A stretch of 9,289 bases of DNA, from NCBI GenBank assembly GCA_913049525.1, contig CAJWYZ010000046.1, positions 1-9,289 on the forward strand, in the 5' to 3' direction. Made by a program: the position numbers and the translations under genes. Under the pieces are notes generated by a model. It worked only from the letters and a program-made list of their open reading frames with translations, did no database searches and was not told the origin of the DNA. The stretch is from an uncultured Fidelibacterota bacterium (GTDB lineage Bacteria; Fidelibacterota; Marinisomatia; SCGC-AAA003-L08; D37C17). This document shows, piece by piece, positions 1 through 6,988 of the stretch (positions are counted from its first letter, which is position 1; every line of letters starts with the position of its first letter).

Positions 1-3000
1 TATCTTGAGGCAGGTGCAGATATCATTGAAACCAATACTTTTAATGCCAATGCAATTTCCCAGTCAGATTATGGTTTAGAACATCTAGTGTACCAGTTAA
101 ACTTAGAATCCGCCAAGATTGCTAAAAATGTAACGAGAGCTGTTACTAATAAAAATCCTGAAAAACCGAGATATGTAGCGGGTATTCTTGGCCCTACAAA
201 CAGGACATGTTCTATGTCTCCCAAAGTGAGTGACCCTGGATTTAGAAATGTTAGTTTTGATGATTTGGTTAAGACCTACAGTGACCAGTGTAAAGGCTTG
301 TTAGATGGCGGAGTAGATATTATAATGGTTGAAACGGTTTTCGATACCTTGAACTGCAAGGCTGCATTGTATGCAATCCAAGAGACGTTTGCAAATAGGG
401 GGGAATATGTGCCAATAATGGTTTCGGTAACTATTACTGATGCCAGTGGTAGAACATTATCTGGGCAGACGATTGAAGCATTTTGGTATTCTATACGACA
501 TGTAGAATTGTTGAGTGTGGGAATTAATTGTGCTCTGGGCGCTGAAGAAATGCGACCGTTTCTTGCAGATTTATCTGCTATTGCAGATATTCCAATTAGT
601 ATACACCCAAATGCAGGGCTTCCAAATGAGTTAGGTGAATATGATCAATCGCCTGAGTTTATGGCAGCAATTATTGAAAAATTCGCAGAAAGTGGATTGG
701 TTAATATTGTGGGTGGTTGCTGTGGCACGACCCCTGAGCATATTAAAGTGATTTCTCAGAAAGTTAGTCAAAGTCTTCCAAGAATACTCCCTACAATAAA
801 TCCGATTACGAAATTAAGTGGATTAGAACCGCTTATAATTGATAAAAAATCACTTTTTGTAAATATTGGTGAACGCACCAATGTCTCGGGTTCCAGAAAA
901 TTTGCGAGGCTCATTCGGGAAGAAAAATATGAGGATGCATTATCTGTGGCAATTCATCAAGTTGAGGGTGGTGCGCAGATGATAGATGTGAATATGGATG
1001 AGGGACTACTGGAATCGGAAGAATGTATGGAGAAATTCCTACGCATGATAGCTTCAGACCCCGCTATTTCCCGGGTACCCATTGTCATTGACTCATCCCG
1101 GTGGGAGGTTATAGAAACTGGACTAAAAAATATACAGGGTAAGGGTGTTGTAAATTCCATTAGCTTGAAAGATGGAGAAGATGCCTTTATTGACAAAGCA
1201 GAGAAGATTCGTAGGTATGGTGCGGCGGTCATTGTAATGGCATTTGATGAAGATGGACAGGCCGATTCATATAAACGTAAAATTGACATTTGTAGCAAAA
1301 GCTTTGAACTTCTGACCAATAAAGTAAATTTCCCAACTGAAGATATCATTTTTGACCCTAATATATTTGCCGTTGCAACTGGCCTTGCAGAGCATAATGA
1401 TTATGCCCATGCGTATATTCGTGCCTGTAAGAAACTAAAAGAATTATTCCCTCAATCTCTCATAAGTGGAGGCTTGAGTAATCTGTCATTTTCTTTTAGA
1501 GGGAATAATGCTATTCGAGAGGCAATGCATTCGGTATTCCTTTATCATGCCATCAAATCCGGAATGACAATGGGGATTGTGAATCCGGGCCAGTTATCTA
1601 TTTATGATGAGGTTCCCATTGAACTTCGACTGAAAATAGAGGATGTAATATTTAACCGTAACTCTGAATCTGGTGAACGTCTTTTAGATTCTGCAAAAGA
1701 ATTTCATTTTGAACAAACCGTTGAAAATGAAATTTCAGCCTGGCGGGAACTTCCTGTTGGAGAACGTTTGACGCATGCCCTGGTTGAAGGAATTGCTGCC
1801 CATATTGAAGAAGATACAGAGGAAGCAAGATTGAATTTAAAGGATCCGGTTAAAGTAATAGAAGGACCGTTAATGGATGGAATGAACAGAGTAGGAGATT
1901 TATTTGGTTCTGGAAAAATGTTTTTGCCACAAGTGGTTAAATCAGCAAGAGTTATGAAAAAAGCCGTGACCTATTTAACTCCATTTTTAGAAGAGTCTAA
2001 GGGAGCTGGAAGTAAAAAGGGTAAAATACTTATGGCAACGGTAAAGGGGGATGTGCACGATATTGGTAAAAATATTGTTGGTGTTGTTCTGGGTTGTAAT
2101 AATTATGATATCATTGATTTGGGGGTGATGGTTTCTGCACAAGATATTTTGAAAAATGCTCTTGAGGAAAATGTGGATATTATTGGGCTTAGCGGACTAA
2201 TAACCCCCTCACTAGATGAAATGGTTCATGTGGCATCTGAAATGGAACGAACTGGAGCAACAATTCCTTTATTAATTGGGGGAGCTACTACATCTAAATT
2301 ACACACCGCCTTAAAAATAGCCCCGCAATATTCACATGGATCCATTTATGTGACAGATGCTTCTAAAAGTGTAGATGTGGTGCGTAAACTACTTTCCGAT
2401 TCTAAAAATAAGTTTATAAATGAAGTGGACCAAGATTACACAAGTATTCGTATAAAAAAACAATCACCATCTAAAATTCAATATTTACCTATTACTGAAT
2501 CTAGAAGGTATAAGTACAATGTAGATTGGCAATACTATAATCCGCCTGAACCAAATATTAAAGAAGAAATTTTTATAGATGAATTCTCGCTTGAGGAATT
2601 AGTACCCTTTATTGATTGGACACCATTTTTTACAACATGGGAATTAAAAGGTACATATCCTTCAGTATTGAAGGATGCAAAGTATGGAAAGGAATCACAA
2701 AAATTATTTAATGATGCAAAGTGCTTATTGGATGAAATTGTGACCAAGAAATTGTTAACTGCCAGAGCGATAATGCGGATTATTCCCGCGTCATCAGTTG
2801 GGGATGATATAGAACTTTATAATTTTAAAAATGAATCAATTGCACAATTTCATTTTTTGCGTCAGCAGGTGAAAAAAGCTGATTATCAACTCTGCCTTTC
2901 AGATTTTATCGCCCCCAGAAACTTGGGGAAACCGGATTGGCTTGGCATTTTTGCTGTAACAACCGGGATTGGATTAGATAAAATTGTTGAAGGGTTTAAA

Positions 3001-3471
3001 GCTAATAATGATGATTATAATGCAATTATGGCCAAAGCTCTGGCTGATAGATTAGCTGAAGCATTTGCTGAAAAATTACATGATCTTACTCGCAAAGAAT
3101 ATTGGGGATATGCACCTAATGAAAATATGACCATAGAAAATGTGTTGAAAGAAAAGTATGATGGAATTCGACCTGCACCAGGCTACCCTGCCTGTCCAGA
3201 TCATTCTGAGAAAGAGCTTTTATTTAATATACTGGATCCAAATGGAAAAACTGGAATTCATCTAACTTCTAATTTTGCCATGGACCCACCAGCATCTGTA
3301 TGTGGTTGGTACTTTTCACATCCGGAGTCAAAATATTTCAGCATTGGGAAAATTTCTGAAGACCAACTCACTGATTACTGTGATAGGAAAAAAATGCATT
3401 CTGATGAAGTTAGGCGATTTATATCACCCTATCTTAGAGAATCAAACCAATTTGAACCTGAATTAGTTTAA
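1..3471 (+). CDS. metH: Cobalamin-dependent methionine synthase (5' partial)
   Basis: Cytoplasmic enzyme that transfers the methyl group of 5-methyl-tetrahydrofolate through cobalamin to homocysteine, giving methionine. The frame is open from base 1, so the start lies upstream. The 1156 visible residues align with E. coli MetH (1227 aa, from memory) from about its residue 71, so only about 70 residues are missing. Domains in order, numbered by codon from base 1: homocysteine-binding barrel with zinc ligands Cys177, Cys240 and Cys241 (E. coli 247/310/311); folate-binding barrel from about 285 (FVNIGERTN); helical cap from about 575; cobalamin domain with the DxHxxG motif, axial His686, and Ser731/Thr735 in [11 protein letters not shown]; and the SAM-dependent reactivation domain from about 830 with Asp872 (E. 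coli Asp946) and the [10 protein letters not shown] motif at 1057. All domains of the large, self-reactivating form are present and no key residue is missing. A reductase partner (flavodoxin type) is expected but not encoded here. It is the first visible gene of the metH-metF-metK-ahcY operon. Confidence 0.98.
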   Translation, partial: YLEAGADIIETNTFNANAISQSDYGLEHLVYQLNLESAKIAKNVTRAVTNKNPEKPRYVAGILGPTNRTCSMSPKVSDPGFRNVSFDDLVKTYSDQCKGLLDGGVDIIMVETVFDTLNCKAALYAIQETFANRGEYVPIMVSVTITDASGRTLSGQTIEAFWYSIRHVELLSVGINCALGAEEMRPFLADLSAIADIPISIHPNAGLPNELGEYDQSPEFMAAIIEKFAESGLVNIVGGCCGTTPEHIKVISQKVSQSLPRILPTINPITKLSGLEPLIIDKKSLFVNIGERTNVSGSRKFARLIREEKYEDALSVAIHQVEGGAQMIDVNMDEGLLESEECMEKFLRMIASDPAISRVPIVIDSSRWEVIETGLKNIQGKGVVNSISLKDGEDAFIDKAEKIRRYGAAVIVMAFDEDGQADSYKRKIDICSKSFELLTNKVNFPTEDIIFDPNIFAVATGLAEHNDYAHAYIRACKKLKELFPQSLISGGLSNLSFSFRGNNAIREAMHSVFLYHAIKSGMTMGIVNPGQLSIYDEVPIELRLKIEDVIFNRNSESGERLLDSAKEFHFEQTVENEISAWRELPVGERLTHALVEGIAAHIEEDTEEARLNLKDPVKVIEGPLMDGMNRVGDLFGSGKMFLPQVVKSARVMKKAVTYLTPFLEESKGAGSKKGKILMATVKGDVHDIGKNIVGVVLGCNNYDIIDLGVMVSAQDILKNALEENVDIIGLSGLITPSLDEMVHVASEMERTGATIPLLIGGATTSKLHTALKIAPQYSHGSIYVTDASKSVDVVRKLLSDSKNKFINEVDQDYTSIRIKKQSPSKIQYLPITESRRYKYNVDWQYYNPPEPNIKEEIFIDEFSLEELVPFIDWTPFFTTWELKGTYPSVLKDAKYGKESQKLFNDAKCLLDEIVTKKLLTARAIMRIIPASSVGDDIELYNFKNESIAQFHFLRQQVKKADYQLCLSDFIAPRNLGKPDWLGIFAVTTGIGLDKIVEGFKANNDDYNAIMAKALADRLAEAFAEKLHDLTRKEYWGYAPNENMTIENVLKEKYDGIRPAPGYPACPDHSEKELLFNILDPNGKTGIHLTSNFAMDPPASVCGWYFSHPESKYFSIGKISEDQLTDYCDRKKMHSDEVRRFISPYLRESNQFEPELV

Positions 3472-3476
3472 GGAGA
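3471..3476 (+). promoter_or_regulatory. Ribosome binding site of metF, overlapping the metH stop
   Basis: The metH stop TAA (3469-3471) runs directly into GGAG, forming AAGGAG followed by a short A run before the metF ATG at 3480. Because the stop codon is part of the Shine-Dalgarno sequence, a ribosome terminating on metH sits on the metF initiation site. This suggests translational coupling, which is an inference from layout. Confidence 0.75.
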
Positions 3477-3479
3477 AAA

Positions 3480-4427
3480 ATGAAAGTTACCGAACATATA
3501 GATAATGCAAAAGATCCTTTATTTAGTTTTGAGATTATTCCTCCACAGCGAGGTAAAAGTGCTCAAGAAATTATTGAAATTGTGAAAGATCTGGAGCCCT
3601 TTAATCCACCCTTTATTGACGTTACCAGCCATTCAGCAGAAGCATATTATGAAGAAGGACGAGATGGAGATATTAAACGACGTGTACGTAAAAAGAGACC
3701 GGGCACTATCAGTATATGTGGAATTATTCAAAATCGATTTAAAATTGATACGGTTGCGCATTTATTGTGCCGGGGATTTACACGCGAAGAAACGGAGGAT
3801 GCAATTATTGAGCTCAATTATTTAGGTATTCATAATATTTTGGCTGTGAGAGGAGATGAAACAAACTATAAAAAACCAGTACATTCAGGCCGATCAGCAA
3901 ATTTGTATGCTTCAGATCTTGTAAAACAACTTGATAATCTCAGGTCTGGTATTTATTTAGATGAAATTTTAAATGCTGATGCTGTGGACTTATGTATAGG
4001 TGTAGGTGGATATCCGGAAAAACATTTTGAGGCACCAAACCTTAAAAAAGATGTCCAATTTATTAAACAAAAAGTAGATGCCGGTGCAGATTATATTGTA
4101 ACCCAAATGTTCTTTAACAATAAAGATTATTTTAATTTTGTAGATGAATGTAGAAAAGCAGGAATTACAGTTCCAATAATTCCGGGATTGAAAATTCTAA
4201 ATAATCCTAAGCAGTTAACATCAATCCCTAAAAACTTTTATGTAAATATCCCTACTGAACTTTCAGAAGAAATTGAAGAAAATCCAGACTACATCCATGA
4301 AATTGGTGTGAAATGGTGCATAAAACAATGTGAAGAATTATTGAATAATGGTGTAATGAGTATCCATTATTATATCATGAGCGGCGCCAATGCGGTTACA
4401 AAAGTATTGAAAGAATTAAATAAATAA
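3480..4427 (+). CDS. metF: 5,10-methylenetetrahydrofolate reductase
   Basis: FAD-dependent cytoplasmic enzyme that reduces 5,10-methylene-tetrahydrofolate to 5-methyl-tetrahydrofolate, the methyl donor used by MetH. The 315-residue protein is a single catalytic barrel without the C-terminal SAM-sensing domain of eukaryotic enzymes. Visible motifs: FSFEIIPP with the likely general acid Glu18 (E. coli Glu28), His94 in the TVAHLLC segment (E. coli THLTC-like flavin site), AVRGD with Asp126 (E. coli Asp120, which tunes the flavin), YPEKHFEAP, the [10 protein letters not shown] strand and [10 protein letters not shown]. The overall pattern, including the basic RVRKKRPGT stretch near residue 70, resembles Bacteroidota-type MetF, about 20 residues longer than the E. 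coli protein. ATG at 3480 is chosen for its AAGGAG site at good spacing and because the conserved region begins only about 14 residues in. It lies 8 nt after metH, and its partner role with MetH fits the operon. Confidence 0.97.
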   Translation: MKVTEHIDNAKDPLFSFEIIPPQRGKSAQEIIEIVKDLEPFNPPFIDVTSHSAEAYYEEGRDGDIKRRVRKKRPGTISICGIIQNRFKIDTVAHLLCRGFTREETEDAIIELNYLGIHNILAVRGDETNYKKPVHSGRSANLYASDLVKQLDNLRSGIYLDEILNADAVDLCIGVGGYPEKHFEAPNLKKDVQFIKQKVDAGADYIVTQMFFNNKDYFNFVDECRKAGITVPIIPGLKILNNPKQLTSIPKNFYVNIPTELSEEIEENPDYIHEIGVKWCIKQCEELLNNGVMSIHYYIMSGANAVTKVLKELNK

Positions 4428-4450
4428 AATATCGTAAATTAACCACCTTG

Positions 4451-4457
4451 AAAGGAA
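4451..4457 (+). promoter_or_regulatory. Ribosome binding site deciding the metK start
   Basis: AAAGGAA ends about 8 nt before the ATG at 4466. An in-frame TTG at 4448 overlaps this region and would add six residues (MKGNKK), but it has no site of its own and the family begins with the M-x-x-hydrophobic-F-T-S-E-S pattern. The ATG is therefore preferred. The 38-bp gap between metF and metK shows no hairpin or promoter that I can support. Confidence 0.7.
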
Positions 4458-4465
4458 ATAAAAAA

Positions 4466-5656
4466 ATGAGTAATTACCTATTTACATCAGAATCTGTAAC
4501 TGAAGGTCACCCTGATAAAGTCTGTGATCAAATTTCAGATGCAATTCTGGATGCAATTCTTACAAATGATCCGAACGGGAGAGTGGCATGCGAGACCCTC
4601 ACAACAACAAACCTTGTTATTATTTCAGGGGAGATAACTACAGATAATCACCCGGATTATGAAAATATAGTTCGTGAAACAATTCGTAAAATTGGATATA
4701 CTGATAATTCTTCAAAATTTAGCGCTGATAAAGTTGACGTTCAACTGTACATAGATGAACAAAGCCCTGAAATTGCCCAAGGAGTAAATGAGTTGGACAA
4801 TAGAGAACAAGGAGCAGGGGATCAGGGATTAATGTTTGGATTTGCTTGTAAAGAAACTCCCGAACTCATGCCCTTGCCAATACAACTATCACAACGTTTA
4901 ACAGAAAAACTTGCAGAAGTACGAAAAAATGGTACTCTTCCATGGCTAAGACCTGATGGAAAATCACAAGTTACAGTTGAGTATGATGGCTTTACTCCCG
5001 TAGGCATATCAAAAGTCGTTATCGCAACACAGCATGATGACATGTTAGATTCCTATTCTACTGAAGAAGAAGAACATGCATACATTAAAAAAGAAATCGT
5101 AAATAATGTAATTCTTCCAGTTCTTAATAATTGTCATATTGGTTACGAAGAAAATTTTATTGTAAATGGTACGGGTCGGTTTGTACTTGGTGGTCCGGAA
5201 GCAGATACTGGTTTAACAGGTAGAAAAATAATTGTGGATACGTACGGTGGCTATGCTCGTCATGGAGGCGGTGCATTTTCAGGCAAAGACCCATCAAAGG
5301 TTGATAGATCTGCCAGCTATATGACACGCTATATTGCCAAAAATATCGTGGCTGCAGAATTGGCAGAACGATGTGAGGTGCAATTGGCATATAGCATAGG
5401 AGTTGCCGAACCAGTATCTATAAATGTTGATACATTTAATACAGGCGTTATAACTGATGAAGAATTAACAAGCTTAATCAAAGATGTGTTCGATTTAACA
5501 CCATCTGGAATAATTAATACGCTTGAATTGAAAAATGCAATTTATAAAGATCTTGGTGCTTATGGGCACTTTGGAAGAGACGAATTCCCTTGGGAAAAAA
5601 CAGATAAAATTGAACAATTGAAACAAGAGATAAAATTGGAGGCAAGTGTTGGATAA
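4466..5656 (+). CDS. metK: S-adenosylmethionine synthase (methionine adenosyltransferase)
   Basis: Makes SAM from methionine and ATP, releasing phosphate and pyrophosphate. It is cytoplasmic, normally a tetramer needing Mg2+ and K+. The protein is 396 residues against 384 in E. coli. Visible motifs: [13 protein letters not shown] (residues 6-18, with His15 and Asp17 of the ATP/metal site), [10 protein letters not shown] (41-50), [12 protein letters not shown], the family signature GAGDQG (116-121), [12 protein letters not shown] (162-173), the phosphate-binding GGGAFSGKD (267-275), the following SKVDRSASY segment, and GAYGHFGR near the C-terminus. The ATG at 4466 is chosen over an in-frame TTG at 4448 because of the AAAGGAA site and the family N-terminus. 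It sits between metF and ahcY, consuming the methionine made by MetH and feeding cellular methyltransferases. No missing residue or frame break is visible. Confidence 0.97.
   Translation: MSNYLFTSESVTEGHPDKVCDQISDAILDAILTNDPNGRVACETLTTTNLVIISGEITTDNHPDYENIVRETIRKIGYTDNSSKFSADKVDVQLYIDEQSPEIAQGVNELDNREQGAGDQGLMFGFACKETPELMPLPIQLSQRLTEKLAEVRKNGTLPWLRPDGKSQVTVEYDGFTPVGISKVVIATQHDDMLDSYSTEEEEHAYIKKEIVNNVILPVLNNCHIGYEENFIVNGTGRFVLGGPEADTGLTGRKIIVDTYGGYARHGGGAFSGKDPSKVDRSASYMTRYIAKNIVAAELAERCEVQLAYSIGVAEPVSINVDTFNTGVITDEELTSLIKDVFDLTPSGIINTLELKNAIYKDLGAYGHFGRDEFPWEKTDKIEQLKQEIKLEASVG
5638..5642 (+). promoter_or_regulatory. GGAGG ribosome binding site inside the end of metK
   Basis: GGAGG lies in the last codons of metK. 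It is 6 nt before a TTG at 5649 that is in frame with ahcY and overlaps the metK stop, but 36 nt before the ATG (5679) that best fits the family N-terminus. It may load ribosomes for ahcY by coupling, or mark an upstream TTG start giving a 442-residue AhcY. Confidence 0.5.
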
Positions 5657-5678
5657 CTTAACAATGGAAGTAGAAACT

Positions 5679-6977
5679 ATGAATCAAACTAATGACTACA
5701 AAGTAGCAGATATCAACTTAGCAGAATTTGGTAGAAAAGAAATCCAGTTGGCAGAAGTTGAAATGCCAGGGTTAATGGCTCTTCGAGAACAATATAGAGA
5801 CAGTAAACCACTTTCTGGGGCTCGAATTGCAGGTTGTATTCACATGACTATCCAATCTGCTGTACTCATTGAAACACTGATTGAATTGGGAGCCGAAGTT
5901 CGGTGGTCTTCATGTAATATATATTCCACTCAAGATCATGCTGCTGCAGCAATTGCAGCAGCTGGTCATGGAGTTTTCGCTTGGAAGGGTGAAACCGAAG
6001 ATGAATTTTGGTGGTGCATCGAACAGACGCTTAATTTCCCTAATGGAGAAGGACCAAACCTTTTATTAGATGATGGGGGAGACCTGACCCAAATAGTTTT
6101 GGAAAAACGAAAAGAGTTGATCCCTGGAATTAAAGGTGTTTCCGAAGAAACCACAACAGGAGTTCATAGATTACACCAGTTATTTAAAGAAAACGGTTTG
6201 CCATGGCCCGCTATTAATGTAAATGACTCAGTTACAAAGTCTAAATTTGACAACAAATATGGATGTCGTGAGTCTCTAGCTGATGGAATAAAACGAGCTA
6301 CAGATGTCATGCTTGCAGGTAAAAAAGTGGTAGTCTGCGGATTTGGTGATGTGGGTAAGGGTTGTGCTCAATCCATGAGCGGATATGGTGCTCAGGTATT
6401 TGTGACAGAAATTGACCCAATTTGTGCATTGCAAGCTGCAATGGAAGGTTACTCTGTAGTTACTATGGATGAAGCCTGTAAGTGGGGAGATATTTTCGTA
6501 ACAGCTACTGGAAATCGTGATATTATTATGGGTTCTCATATGGAAAAAATGAAAAATAATGCCATCTGTTGTAATATTGGACATTTTGATCATGAAATTG
6601 ATGTTGCTTATTTAGAGAAAACTACAGATGTTAAGGAATTCAATATTAAACCGCAGGTGGACAGATTTGAATTTTCTGATGGACATTCAATTATTTTGCT
6701 CTCTCGAGGAAGATTGGTGAATTTAGGTAATGCTACAGGGCATTCATCATTTGTAATGTCCACCTCATTTACCAATCAGGTATTGGCACAAATAGCATTG
6801 TGGGAAGATAATGTGAATGATGGTGTACAGGTGCTGCCTCCAGAATTAGATGAAGAGGTTGCTCGCTTACACTTAGACCACTTAGATGTCAAGCTCACAG
6901 AAATGACCGAAAAACAATCTGATTATATTGGCATTCCCAAAAAAGGTCCATTTAAACCGGATGGATATCGGTATTAA
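5679..6977 (+). CDS. ahcY: Adenosylhomocysteinase (S-adenosylhomocysteine hydrolase)
   Basis: NAD-dependent cytoplasmic enzyme that reversibly splits S-adenosylhomocysteine into homocysteine and adenosine, relieving product inhibition of methyltransferases and returning homocysteine to MetH. From ATG 5679 the protein is 432 residues, the same length as human AHCY, and lacks the roughly 40-residue insertion of many bacterial enzymes. Visible residues: His55 (GCIHMT), Asp132 (DDGGDLT), Glu157 (SEETTTG), Lys187/Asp191/Cys196 ([11 protein letters not shown]), the Rossmann GFGDVG loop at 221-226, NAD-ribose Glu244, His302 (CNIGHFD), His355 (TGHSSF), and the C-terminal FKPDGYRY with Lys426 and Tyr430. 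The start is uncertain: ATG 5679 fits the family N-terminus ([15 protein letters not shown]) and has a weak GGAAG upstream; ATG 5664, TTG 5649 and GTG 5646 are also in frame, and the strongest Shine-Dalgarno favours TTG 5649, which would overlap the metK stop. Confidence 0.97.
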   Translation: MNQTNDYKVADINLAEFGRKEIQLAEVEMPGLMALREQYRDSKPLSGARIAGCIHMTIQSAVLIETLIELGAEVRWSSCNIYSTQDHAAAAIAAAGHGVFAWKGETEDEFWWCIEQTLNFPNGEGPNLLLDDGGDLTQIVLEKRKELIPGIKGVSEETTTGVHRLHQLFKENGLPWPAINVNDSVTKSKFDNKYGCRESLADGIKRATDVMLAGKKVVVCGFGDVGKGCAQSMSGYGAQVFVTEIDPICALQAAMEGYSVVTMDEACKWGDIFVTATGNRDIIMGSHMEKMKNNAICCNIGHFDHEIDVAYLEKTTDVKEFNIKPQVDRFEFSDGHSIILLSRGRLVNLGNATGHSSFVMSTSFTNQVLAQIALWEDNVNDGVQVLPPELDEEVARLHLDHLDVKLTEMTEKQSDYIGIPKKGPFKPDGYRY

Positions 6978-6988
6978 TAATCAATATT

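Noticed and set aside
88..90. GTG at 88 as the start of metH
   Set aside because: The same frame is open to base 1 and the upstream codons encode conserved MetH sequence ([13 protein letters not shown]), so the GTG is an internal valine.
957..1349. A 130-codon open frame on the - strand inside metH
   Set aside because: It lies wholly opposite the conserved folate-binding domain of MetH, and its Ser-rich composition is typical of an antisense shadow.
4428..4465. Possible promoter or SAM-responsive element between metF and metK
   Set aside because: The gap is only 38 bp, contains just the metK ribosome binding site, shows no hairpin, and is too short for a known SAM riboswitch.
4536..4560. 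Apparent short tandem DNA repeat GATGCAATTCT near the start of metK
   Set aside because: It encodes DAILDAIL, a normal conserved segment of the MetK family, so the repeat reflects protein sequence.
5939..5963. GC-rich, partly palindromic GCTGCTGCAGCAATTGCAGCAGC stretch in ahcY
   Set aside because: It encodes the conserved [11 protein letters not shown] helix. The pairing is interrupted near the centre and the alanine codons explain it.
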